Positions 22,764 through 30,302 of a DNA stretch of 35,536 bases are shown one piece after another (within the stretch, counting starts at the first letter, position 1; each line of letters starts with the position of its first letter). Position numbers and translations under genes: made by a program. Location of the stretch: assembly GCA_020833055.1 (NCBI GenBank), contig JAJHQZ010000009.1:1-35536 (forward strand), in the 5' to 3' direction. This DNA comes from Candidatus Korarchaeum sp. Lineage in GTDB: Archaea > Korarchaeota > Korarchaeia > Korarchaeales > Korarchaeaceae. The notes below the pieces were generated by a model. The model worked only from the letters and a program-made list of their open reading frames with translations. It was not told where the DNA came from and made no database searches.

Positions 22764-23609
22764 ATGCATGAGCTACTATGCAGGGGGGCCAGGGTATTAG
22801 TTAGGGGGTGCGAGGTCGAGGTGCTCACTGACCCGGCTGTCTCCAGCTGCCCTTACGTCAGGGCAGTCTATAAGATCGAGAATATAGATAGGGAGGCAGT
22901 GAAGAGGATTCTGGAGGATAAGATAAGGGAATTTGGGTTCTTCTGTCCCCATAGATCCCTTGAAAGTGATATAGTTGTCCCATTCGGGAGTTCGGAGATG
23001 ATAAGCTCTGTGATGGGGGATCTGATAGATTGCGCAGTTGTAGTGTGCGATGGTGCGGGCTCAGTCATAACCCGGAACCCGAAGCTCGTGCAGGGGATCG
23101 GAGCTAGGATGAACGGGCTCCTCAAGACAGTTCCTATCCCGGAGGTAATAGAGAGGATAAGGGAGATGGGAGGGGTCACGCTCGAGGATCCTAGGATAGA
23201 TCAAGTAGCCGCTGTCAGGAAGGCTATCGAGATGGGGTTCAAGAGGATAGCTGTCACTGTGATAGGGCCCATGGCCCGAGATATAGAGGAGCTCAGGGAT
23301 ATGGAATCAGCTGAGTCAGTGAAATTGGCCATATTTTCAACTTGCAATACGTTAGTTAGAGAGGAGGATGTCCCTTACCTCGAGAAAGCAGATATAGTTT
23401 GCGCTAGTGCATCTAGGATCGTGATGGAGAGGATAGGGCCTAGAGCACTCATCCAGCTCGGGGTACATATACCGGTATTCGTCCTCACGAGCTTCGGTAA
23501 GGCCATAGCTTTAAGGTATCTGGAGGGGATGAAATCTCCCATCTTGATATCGAGATCTAGACTGCCATTCTTGAGGGAGGATGCCCTTCCGAAGCTGAGG
23601 GGCACTTAA
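22764..23609 (+). CDS. Methanogenesis marker protein 8 family (DUF2099)
   Basis: 281 residues from ATG 22764, with GAGGTGAT upstream. The family motifs are plain: 'VVPFGSSEMISSVM', 'AVVVCDGAGSVITRNPKLVQ', 'GIGARMNGLLKT', 'IDQVAAVRKAIEMGFKRIAV' and 'FSTCNTLV'. Marker 8 proteins are almost universal in methanogens, where they are assumed to help mature or run methane metabolism, but members also occur elsewhere. No other methanogenesis gene is in the window. The conserved Cys residues (two near the N-terminus, SCPY and FFCPH, one in STCNT) could bind a metal or cofactor (inference). Confidence 0.85.
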   Translation: MHELLCRGARVLVRGCEVEVLTDPAVSSCPYVRAVYKIENIDREAVKRILEDKIREFGFFCPHRSLESDIVVPFGSSEMISSVMGDLIDCAVVVCDGAGSVITRNPKLVQGIGARMNGLLKTVPIPEVIERIREMGGVTLEDPRIDQVAAVRKAIEMGFKRIAVTVIGPMARDIEELRDMESAESVKLAIFSTCNTLVREEDVPYLEKADIVCASASRIVMERIGPRALIQLGVHIPVFVLTSFGKAIALRYLEGMKSPILISRSRLPFLREDALPKLRGT

Positions 23610-23762
23610 AGATACGATTAAGCTTTCAGGGATCTCGCGATATATTTAGGTTAATCTAAAGATCCATCTACTGAATGGAGGCGTATCGGAAGCTAATGCT
23701 ATTAATATTAATCTTGAACTTTAAGCTTTTATTTGTACTTGAGGGATGCGGGAGGGGGAACC

Positions 23763-24128
23763 TTGAAGGCCTATAGGCTCGATCTCCTTTACAAGTGGAG
23801 CTCTGGGAAGGGCTTCATAGTTACTCCGAGGAACAAGATAAAATGGGAGGAAAATTACGCGGGGGACATGAAGAAAGTCCAAGAGAATGAGAGCTATCTC
23901 CTGGTAAACTTGTTCTACAATGTGGATGAGAGGGGGAGAGTTGTGAATACTGGCTTCTCGATCAACACGAATAGTAGCGATAAAGAGATGATCGAGGAGA
24001 TAAAGAGAGTCATTAAGACATGCTGGATAGAATATCCAGATTCTCCTGAGAGCCTCAACTATAGGATAGCTGGTATCTTGAGCACGTTCACGGGGATAAA
24101 GGAGTGGAAGTTCCTGGAGGGTTCTTAA
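23763..24128 (+). CDS. Unknown-family protein, paralog of 27057-27419
   Basis: 121 residues from TTG 23763, chosen because GGGAGGGGG lies 4-5 bases upstream and because the length then equals that of its paralog; an upstream TTG (23733) is less likely. It is soluble, alpha/beta-looking, without signal or membrane helix. It shares with the paralog 'RLDLLY.W', 'TPR.K.K', 'YLLV.LFY..DE.GR', 'FSINT' and 'LNYRI.G.LS...GIKEWKF', roughly 40% identity by eye. I do not recognise the family. It stands before the MscS channel gene. Confidence 0.7.
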   Translation: MKAYRLDLLYKWSSGKGFIVTPRNKIKWEENYAGDMKKVQENESYLLVNLFYNVDERGRVVNTGFSINTNSSDKEMIEEIKRVIKTCWIEYPDSPESLNYRIAGILSTFTGIKEWKFLEGS

Positions 24129-24130
24129 CT

Positions 24131-24278
24131 ATGCAGGAGAGGAGCTCCATTTCAGTCTTAGTTTACTTCGATAAGAAGTATGAGGAGAACTCTCTCTATG
24201 ATTTAGTTTGATGTGAGGCTGTCTCTACTTCATGAGTTCGAGATCAATGGGCTTAAATGGATAGCTAAATCTGAGTAG
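24131..24278 (+). pseudogene. Small frame-broken ORF
   Basis: ATG 24131, two bases after the preceding stop, begins 'MQERSSISVLVYFDKKYEEN', then stops at 24211. In the +1 frame a coding-like stretch follows ('FDVRLSLLHEFEINGLKWIA') up to TAG 24278. Removing one base near 24206-24209 gives 48 residues. No family is recognised. It may be a small companion of the unknown-family gene or chance. Confidence 0.3.
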
Positions 24279-24300
24279 CAGTGTTGAGCTGGTGATAGCC

Positions 24301-24888
24301 ATGAGGGGGCAGTTGAGGAGGAGTATAGCTTCCATCTTCTTATGGACATTCCTATACCTCCTGATAAATTCTATTGTTTTCGTCACAATACCATCTATAT
24401 TCCCGGGGATTAGTGAGACATTAGAAAAATATTATGTATATCTCTCCGTGGGTATAACGCTACTCCTCGGGTACATGATAGTGAGCTCCCTCTCCGATTT
24501 CGCTTACTGGTCGACCAGGCTGAAGTACGAGGAGGGGACGGCTGGAGCTGTGAGGAGCGTAATAAAGATAATTGGTGTAGGATCGCTCCTCTCAGGTATA
24601 GCGGGAGCTGTCGCTGGAGGAGTGGCTGGTGTGGCTTTGGGAGGGTTCATAGGGATCGTGATAGGTCAGGCTAGTCAGCAGATAATAGGGCAGGGAGTCG
24701 CAGGCCTGATAGTGCTCGTTACGAGGCCTATCTCAATAGGGGACAGGATAACTGTGTCCAATGAGACAGGGGTCGTCAGGGACATAAGCACTATGTTCAC
24801 TATAATCGAGAGGGATGATAAGAGCGTTGTGATGATACCGAACAGCATGCTGATGGGATCCAAAATATATAAATTTCAGAGCTCTTGA
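24301..24888 (+). CDS. Small MscS-family mechanosensitive channel
   Basis: 195 residues from ATG 24301 (GGTGAT upstream; GTG 24292 is an alternative). There are three to four membrane helices, the last being the Gly/Ala-rich pore helix 'GGVAGVALGGFIGIVIGQAS' followed by 'QQIIGQGVAGLIVL'. The beta domain begins with 'RPISIGDRITV' and ends with 'IPNSMLMGSKI'. It stops there, so the C-terminal alpha/beta vestibule of E. coli MscS is missing; other short archaeal members are alike. It should release osmolytes under hypo-osmotic shock. Its end overlaps the convergent radical-SAM gene by 13 bases. Confidence 0.88.
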   Translation: MRGQLRRSIASIFLWTFLYLLINSIVFVTIPSIFPGISETLEKYYVYLSVGITLLLGYMIVSSLSDFAYWSTRLKYEEGTAGAVRSVIKIIGVGSLLSGIAGAVAGGVAGVALGGFIGIVIGQASQQIIGQGVAGLIVLVTRPISIGDRITVSNETGVVRDISTMFTIIERDDKSVVMIPNSMLMGSKIYKFQSS

Positions 24889-26345
24889 GCTACCTCCAAG
24901 AAGCCTCTAGATGCCCTCTTAACCATCGAGATGAACAGGGAGATGAGCCTCCTGACCAGGGGGTTCATGTCCTTAGCGTACCAACTGAAGATATCGTCGA
25001 GCCACTTGATATCATGCCTCAGGCATACTCTCATCAGTTCGAGCTGCTCCTCAGTCGGCTCCCTCTTGTACCAGCTCTCCCCCCTCAGTAAGCCCATGGG
25101 GACGAAGTACATCGGTACTATCAAGCTCCTGAAATCCCTCAAATCCTCGACCAACTCTATAGAGGCTATAGTATCCTCTGGTCTCTCCTCTGGTATCCCA
25201 GTTATCAGAGTGGCCGCTGGGACTATCTTGGCATCGTGCATTATGGAGAAAGCATCTATGACTATATTCCTCCAATCTTTCACACTGTATGGGAGGGCTT
25301 TAGCCGGCATTATCTTCTCAGCTAATCTCACGCTCCCCGTCTCTATACCGACTTCAACTCCCTTGTAGTAATCACCGAACATCTCGCTTATCCTACTCAC
25401 TAACTTGAAGTTCTCCTCAGCGTACTTGACTGCAGAGAGGCTGAAGTGGCTCCAGGCTATATTGACTTTCTTACTCTTGACGAGTTCATGTAACTTGAGG
25501 AGGGCCCCCTCGTCAGGGTATACGCCCCTGGAACCGTAGAGGAGGACGTCGTCTGAGTGCAGTATGACTCCCCTCACCCCTCCCCTCAAGTTTACATCTA
25601 TCTCCTCTGATATCATATCTAGGGTGTAATGCCTCAGAGGCCTGAGGGTGACCGAGCAGAATCTACACCCCCTGGGGCATCCCCTCGAGACCTCAACGAG
25701 CCCGTTCACTGAAGGCTTCTTTATCAGGGGTATCTCATCTAGCGAGGGGACTTCATCTACCCCGACTTGTATTAGTTTGGGCGGCTCCTCCCCATCCAAT
25801 ATCTTCCTGACGACATCCACTATTACTCTCTCCCCCTCCCCATCTATTATCGTAGTTATCCCCCATCTCTCTATCAACTCGGGTTTGTAGAGCCACTGCC
25901 ATGCCGCAGGTCCCCCTACTACTATCTTAGCCCCCTTCCTCCTGAAGTACTCCATCTCCTTGCTCTCCATGAACCTCCTGAAGCTCCTAGCGTTAACTGG
26001 CTCCCTCCCTGTGAGCACCCACCACTCGCTACTGGGAGGGCCTAGAGCGAAGTAATCGTGATGGCCTATAGCCACTACTCTAGCCTCAGGGTGCTTCAAT
26101 AAGTGATCTGGATCTATGACAGCTGCATCTATTCCAGCATCTAGTAGGGCCGCTTCTATCTTCCTCAGGCCGTATGGAGCTTGGCAGGGCTCACCGATAT
26201 CATTCACTTTGATCTTCGGTGCAGCTATGCTCATCCATATCTTCTCCGGGAGGAATATCGGGGGAGCTGTCGTCATGAAGCCTAAGAACTCCTTACCATG
26301 GTGATCAGTTATCATCGTCCTGTCGCTCGTTATCACTACATCCAT
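24876..26345 (-). CDS. B12-binding-type radical SAM protein
   Basis: 489 residues. The N-terminal part (about 50-200) looks like the Rossmann-type B12-binding domain common in such enzymes ('YGLRKIEAALLDAGIDAAVI', 'GAKIVVGGPAAWQWL', 'IIDGEGERVIVDV'). The radical-SAM core starts at 'VEVSRGCPRGCRFCSV', with the [4Fe-4S] ligands Cys223, Cys227 and Cys230, and has 'VGIETGSVRLAEKIMP' and 'ITGIPEERPEDT' typical of this class. The cobalamin-binding His motif (DxHxxG) is not evident, so true B12 dependence is uncertain. Substrate unknown; methyltransfer or C-C bond chemistry are typical. Third gene of the HTH/48-residue/radical-SAM operon. Confidence 0.88.
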   Translation of the reverse strand: MDVVITSDRTMITDHHGKEFLGFMTTAPPIFLPEKIWMSIAAPKIKVNDIGEPCQAPYGLRKIEAALLDAGIDAAVIDPDHLLKHPEARVVAIGHHDYFALGPPSSEWWVLTGREPVNARSFRRFMESKEMEYFRRKGAKIVVGGPAAWQWLYKPELIERWGITTIIDGEGERVIVDVVRKILDGEEPPKLIQVGVDEVPSLDEIPLIKKPSVNGLVEVSRGCPRGCRFCSVTLRPLRHYTLDMISEEIDVNLRGGVRGVILHSDDVLLYGSRGVYPDEGALLKLHELVKSKKVNIAWSHFSLSAVKYAEENFKLVSRISEMFGDYYKGVEVGIETGSVRLAEKIMPAKALPYSVKDWRNIVIDAFSIMHDAKIVPAATLITGIPEERPEDTIASIELVEDLRDFRSLIVPMYFVPMGLLRGESWYKREPTEEQLELMRVCLRHDIKWLDDIFSWYAKDMNPLVRRLISLFISMVKRASRGFLEVAQEL

Positions 26346-26451
26346 GGACGTACACCTCTATCGTTCTCATGGGATATCTCCTCTGAAGGTCCATGAAAAG
26401 TTCTACCGCTTTCTCAATGCTCTCAACTCTCAAAACTATCTTCTCACTCAT
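26305..26451 (-). CDS. 48-residue hypothetical protein coupled to HTH and radical-SAM genes
   Basis: ATG 26451 overlaps the TGA of the HTH gene (ATGA) and is preceded by the near-perfect ribosome-binding site GGAGGTGAT. The ORF ends at TGA 26305-26307, 41 bases inside the radical-SAM gene, so all three genes are translationally linked. The product is a short helix-strand protein ('KIVLRVESIEKAVELFMDL', 'RTIEVYVHGCSDN') with a polar tail and one Cys. No family recognised; the size would fit a small accessory subunit or a carrier-like partner. Confidence 0.6.
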   Translation of the reverse strand: MSEKIVLRVESIEKAVELFMDLQRRYPMRTIEVYVHGCSDNERQDDDN

Positions 26452-26840
26452 TCTATCACCTCCAAAATAGCGGAGAATTCTTCCTTGATCCTGTACTTCA
26501 GGTAATCTATCAGGTGCCTGTTTGAGTGCCTCCTCTTAGCATCCCTGAGGAGGGAGATCATCCTACTGATGCCAGTTAAGGCATCTCCTTCGCTCCTCAT
26601 CTCGATGAGCTTGCTCGATAGATGGACTAAGTCCTCATTGGGAAGGATTATCTTCCTCTGCTTGTGCCCCGAGTCCTCAGAGATCTCAACGAGTCCCATC
26701 TCAGCCAACTTCCTGACTTCCCTCAGGACTATAGATCTCGCTACTTTCCCCCTTAGGCGATTAGCTAGAGCATTCACCGAGCTCCCTCTGGGGCTGGATA
26801 GCAGAGCATCCAGGAGCAATCCATGAACTGGTCTGAACAT
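26448..26840 (-). CDS. Winged-HTH transcription regulator
   Basis: 130 residues from ATG 26840. That ATG is about 25 bases after the TATA-like 'CCTTTATAAC', hence leaderless; the longer frame up to 26894 would include the promoter. 'LLDALLSSPRGSSVNALANR' and 'SIVLREVRKLAEMGLVEISE' form the helix-turn-helix with a wing 'HKQRKIILP', as in MarR/ArsR/PadR-like archaeal regulators. The C-terminal part is helical, probably for dimerisation. A perfect short palindrome covers its start codon, so autoregulation and control of the operon are likely (inference). Confidence 0.78.
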   Translation of the reverse strand: MFRPVHGLLLDALLSSPRGSSVNALANRLRGKVARSIVLREVRKLAEMGLVEISEDSGHKQRKIILPNEDLVHLSSKLIEMRSEGDALTGISRMISLLRDAKRRHSNRHLIDYLKYRIKEEFSAILEVIE

Positions 26841-26852
26841 ATACCAGTATAT
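26839..26852. promoter_or_regulatory. Palindromic operator candidate at the HTH start codon
   Basis: ATATAC-CA-GTATAT is a perfect 6+6 palindrome with a 2-base spacer. It overlaps the start codon (26838-26840) and lies 10 bases after the TATA box. The hexamer ACCAGT also recurs 16 bases away (26843 and 26859). Confidence 0.5.
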
Positions 26853-26862
26853 AGATACACCA

Positions 26863-26872
26863 GTTATAAAGG
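26863..26872 (-). promoter_or_regulatory. TATA-like box of the HTH operon
   Basis: On the minus strand 'CCTTTATAAC' is about 25 bases before ATG 26840. Confidence 0.6.
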
Positions 26873-27056
26873 TTTCCCAATGTTCACATCCCATAATTAC
26901 AAAAACTTCATTTATATGGCCGAGAAATACTAAATTTATTTTTTAAGGCTATCACAAATATCTTAGGTTTTCAGTATAATGAACCGATTATTTCGATAAT
27001 TTCTATCAAGATTTTTACAAAAAAATTCTACATTCCCAATTTCCTCTCTTATCATA

Positions 27057-27419
27057 ATGACGCTTCGAAGACTCGACTTACTCTACGTTTGGGAGAGGGA
27101 TTCCGGGGTCATGCCCACACCTAGGAGTAAGCTGAAGTTCGGGGAGCAGTTTCGAGCTGACATCAGAGGAATCCCTGAGGGGAAGGATTACCTCTTGGTG
27201 AGCCTCTTCTATGAAATGGATGAGAGCGGGAGAATCAGTAATAGGAGTTTCTCCATCAATACGAGTCTAACTAAAGGACCATTTATAGATGAGCTCAAGG
27301 GCCTCTTGGATAACTATTGGCTCTATCCTATGGAGAGTCTTCCAGGCTTGAATTACAGGATAATGGGTTTATTGAGCTTTCATATAGGGATAAAGGAGTG
27401 GAAGTTCCCGGATTATTGA
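27057..27419 (+). CDS. Unknown-family protein, paralog of 23763-24128
   Basis: 120 residues from ATG 27057. It is soluble, with no signal or membrane helix. The order of conserved pieces is the same as in the paralog: 'RLDLLYVW', 'PTPRSKLKFGE', 'YLLVSLFYEMDESGRISN', 'SFSINTS', 'GLNYRIMGLLS' and a C-terminal 'GIKEWKF'. I cannot assign a family. It is preceded by 160 bases of A/T-rich sequence without a gene, containing the promoter, and converges on the DrrB-like permease gene (9-base gap). Confidence 0.75.
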   Translation: MTLRRLDLLYVWERDSGVMPTPRSKLKFGEQFRADIRGIPEGKDYLLVSLFYEMDESGRISNRSFSINTSLTKGPFIDELKGLLDNYWLYPMESLPGLNYRIMGLLSFHIGIKEWKFPDY

Positions 27420-27428
27420 CATTACCTC

Positions 27429-28187
27429 TCACTCTATGATCCTCCTGAAGCTCAAGGATGCAGCCACGAACATTATGGTATCGAATATAGCTATCGCGAC
27501 TATATCCAGTATGATATTTGAGAGCTCCCCAGTGATTAGTAGCCCCCTGACAGCATCTACTACGTAGCTCAGGGGGTTGATTGAGGAGAACTCCCTCAGT
27601 ATCGGTGGCATCATCTGTATCGGGTATAAAGCGTTGCTAGCGAAGAAGAGGGGCATCACTATAGCCTGACCTATCCCCATGAACCTCTCCCTCGTCTTCA
27701 TGAATGAAGCTATTAGCACAGATACCGCGGCGAAGCCCCCCGAGGACAGGAAGATTATCGCGAAGGCTAGAATGAAGTGAGCTGGATTTGGGATGAAGTG
27801 TACACCGATCATCAGGGCTACAGGTAGGATTATTAAAGCTTGGAAGAGTGCTCTAACGCCAGAGGCCATGGAACGGCCTATTACCATTGAATACCTCGAG
27901 GCTGGTGTGACTAGGAGCTTCTTCAGGATCCCTGAGTCCCTCTCCCAGACGATCATCAGCCCATAGAATATGCTCACGAATGTAGTCGATTGTATTATGA
28001 CGCCAGGGGTTATGAAATCTGTGTAAGGCACGCTCGTCGGTATTCCCCTCACTCTCCCCATCACAGGACCGTAGACAACTAACCAGAGGATCGGTTGTAC
28101 CGCTCTAGAATATATCTCAGTCCTATCGTGCCATAATCTCCTCAGCTCGAGCTCAATCATGACTAACATATTCCTGAGGGCTTCCAT
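27429..28187 (-). CDS. ABC-2 type transporter permease (DrrB-like)
   Basis: 252 residues with six membrane helices. 'FITPGVIIQSTTFVSIFYGL' and 'WERDSGILKKLLVTPASRY' are the classic ABC-2 / daunorubicin-resistance permease motifs, and 'INPLSYVVDAVRGLLITG' is the conserved C-terminal segment. It forms an exporter with the ATPase encoded just upstream (one base apart). Substrate unknown; lipids, polysaccharides, drugs or peptides are all possible. Confidence 0.92.
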   Translation of the reverse strand: MEALRNMLVMIELELRRLWHDRTEIYSRAVQPILWLVVYGPVMGRVRGIPTSVPYTDFITPGVIIQSTTFVSIFYGLMIVWERDSGILKKLLVTPASRYSMVIGRSMASGVRALFQALIILPVALMIGVHFIPNPAHFILAFAIIFLSSGGFAAVSVLIASFMKTRERFMGIGQAIVMPLFFASNALYPIQMMPPILREFSSINPLSYVVDAVRGLLITGELSNIILDIVAIAIFDTIMFVAASLSFRRIIE

Positions 28188-28188
28188 A

Positions 28189-29181
28189 TCATCCCCTCCT
28201 TATCATTCGACGGACATGCACGATCTCCCCTATCCTCCCCCTCCCCTCCAGCCTCTCCCCAGCGTACTTCAGGAATACATCATCTAGAGTAGGCTTATTT
28301 ATGGAGATCCTCCCTAAGGAAGCCCAGTTCCTCACTAAATCTATCAACTGGGGGAGGGTACTCTCAGCATCCCTGACCAATATGCTCAGCCTCCCATCCT
28401 CACTGACTACATCGAGCACGGAGCTAAGACTTCTGAGCTCCTGAATTATCTCCTGATTATAATTTCCTCTCATCTCCAGTGTTATCATCTCCCCTCCTAG
28501 AGAGCGTTTGAGCTCCTCCGCAGTGCCTCTCGCCACTATCCTCCCCCTGTTTATTATCGCTATCTCATCGGAATATAGGTCAGCTTCATCCATGTAATGC
28601 GTGTTGAAGAATATAGTGACACCGTGCTCTCTCTTAAAAATATTTAGCCTCTCCCAAACGGATTTCCTCGCACCGGGATCGAGCCCTATGGTCGGCTCGT
28701 CTAAGAACATTATCTTGGGCTTTATTAACATAGCGCACGCTATCTCCAGCCTCCTTATCATTCCACCAGAATAAGTGCGAACGAGATCGTCCTTGACATC
28801 GCTGAGGCCCATATGCTCCAGGACCTCCTCTATTACCCTCTCCCTCTCGCCCCTCGGTATGCCGAAAATTTTTGAGTATATCAGGAGGTTCTCATAACCG
28901 CTTATATCAGTCCATACGCTCATCTCCTGGGGGACGTAGCTTATCAACTTCCTCACCTCACTCCCCTCATGAACGACATCGAAACCGAAGACAGAGGCCT
29001 TTCCGGATGTGGGTCTTATCTGAGTCGTCAGTATGCGCATGAGCGTAGTCTTTCCGGCACCATTCGGCCCTAAGAGTGCGAAAGATTTTCCGGGTTCTAC
29101 TGATAAGCTCACACCATTTAGAGCCCTCACCTTTCCTTCGTAGATCTTCACTAGTTCCTCCGTACTGACAGCTAGCTCCAT
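28189..29181 (-). CDS. ABC transporter ATPase (DrrA-like)
   Basis: 330 residues. Walker A 'LLGPNGAGKTTLMRIL', signature 'TYSGGMIRRLEIACAML', Walker B 'IMFLDEPTIGLDPGARK' and the switch His in 'FFNTHYMDEAD' are intact. The ~90-residue C-terminal region with 'KPTLDDVFLKYAGE' is the DUF4162/DrrA-type tail. It forms an exporter with the permease one base downstream. Its start is divergent from the C5-epimerase-like gene. Confidence 0.94.
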   Translation of the reverse strand: MELAVSTEELVKIYEGKVRALNGVSLSVEPGKSFALLGPNGAGKTTLMRILTTQIRPTSGKASVFGFDVVHEGSEVRKLISYVPQEMSVWTDISGYENLLIYSKIFGIPRGERERVIEEVLEHMGLSDVKDDLVRTYSGGMIRRLEIACAMLIKPKIMFLDEPTIGLDPGARKSVWERLNIFKREHGVTIFFNTHYMDEADLYSDEIAIINRGRIVARGTAEELKRSLGGEMITLEMRGNYNQEIIQELRSLSSVLDVVSEDGRLSILVRDAESTLPQLIDLVRNWASLGRISINKPTLDDVFLKYAGERLEGRGRIGEIVHVRRMIRRG

Positions 29182-29288
29182 GCAGGTCCCTGAGCTTCTT
29201 CAGCTGTTTAAAAATTAAGTAGCTACGATGAGATCGGCACCAGCTTATCGATCCCAACCCTTTTAATATCCTCAGTGGATGAAACCTT

Positions 29289-30302
29289 ATGAGGAGAGGC
29301 CTCATCCTCCTCCTTCTACTGCTAATATCCACGAACGTATTAGAGCTGAGGGATCAAAGTAGCGGGAGCTTGATGAAGGATATTGAGGGCACATTGAAGA
29401 GGTTCGATGGAGTTAGGGGGAATGATGCTGCTATGAAGCAGCTGATAGATGATATAAGGGCCGATCTAGAGTATATGAAGCTCTATAAGGAACCGGGACT
29501 ATTCGAGAGGTTCGCCCCCAGCGGGGTCAGGGTACCGCTGGTCTACATAACCAACCAGGGGTTCAATGTCCATCCGATAAATGCGATGAACTTAGCTACA
29601 GAGGCCCTATTCTACAGGAAAAATTGGAGCGAGTTCAGGGACATAATGGATTGGATGCTCCGATACTTAGAGAGGAGAGGGGATTCGTGCTTCTTCAACT
29701 TCTACTTCGCGTGGGAGAGGGAATCAATACCTTGGAACTCCTCTATATCTCAGGGGATAGGCGCTGGCTACTATGCGATCGCTTATAAGAAGTTCGGGGA
29801 TGAAAGGTATCTGGAAGCAGCTATAGGTCTAGCTAGAAGCTTCTCAATACCATATGGGGAAGGCGGGTTCGTCCTAGAGACTGAATACGGACCTTTCTAC
29901 TTGGAGTACTCCAACGCACCCGATGACTTAGTTCTGAACGGGTTCATGCTCTCTTTAAAGGGGCTGGCCCTCTACAATGAGTTGATAGGGGATAGTGTGA
30001 GTGAGAAAGCTTTGAAAGATGGTCTAGAGACCTTAAGGAAGATCCTCCCATATTATGAGAAGGAGAGATGGTCCCTCTATTCCCTTAAGCATGGATGGGC
30101 TGATGAGAACTACCATAGGCTCCACATAAGGCTCCTCTACTTCCTCGGCGAGTGGTTCGATGACCCCCTCTTCCTTCAGTATGCTAGGAGATGGGACTCT
30201 TACTTAGAGAGATCTGAGCTCCCGAGAGCGGAGCAAGAATATAACTTCTGGAGGGGCTTAGTGGATTCCCTGAAGGATCCTCCCTCTCCTCAGGGACCCT
30301 GA
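29289..30302 (+). CDS. Secreted D-glucuronyl C5-epimerase domain protein
   Basis: 337 residues. An N-terminal signal peptide or anchor (about 3-16) and a short helical region precede an alpha/alpha-barrel like the C-terminal domain of glucuronyl C5-epimerases (C5-epim_C): 'ISQGIGAGYYAIAYKKFGDE', 'EGGFVLETEYGPFYLEYSNA', 'DDLVLNGFMLSLKGLALYNE' and 'WADENYHRLHIRLLYFLGEW'. In animals these enzymes turn glucuronate into iduronate in heparan sulfate. In an archaeon a role in surface glycan or exopolysaccharide modification is plausible (inference). A TATA-like 'CTTTTAATATCC' precedes it. Its end overlaps the flavin reductase gene by 45 bases. Confidence 0.72.
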   Translation: MRRGLILLLLLLISTNVLELRDQSSGSLMKDIEGTLKRFDGVRGNDAAMKQLIDDIRADLEYMKLYKEPGLFERFAPSGVRVPLVYITNQGFNVHPINAMNLATEALFYRKNWSEFRDIMDWMLRYLERRGDSCFFNFYFAWERESIPWNSSISQGIGAGYYAIAYKKFGDERYLEAAIGLARSFSIPYGEGGFVLETEYGPFYLEYSNAPDDLVLNGFMLSLKGLALYNELIGDSVSEKALKDGLETLRKILPYYEKERWSLYSLKHGWADENYHRLHIRLLYFLGEWFDDPLFLQYARRWDSYLERSELPRAEQEYNFWRGLVDSLKDPPSPQGP

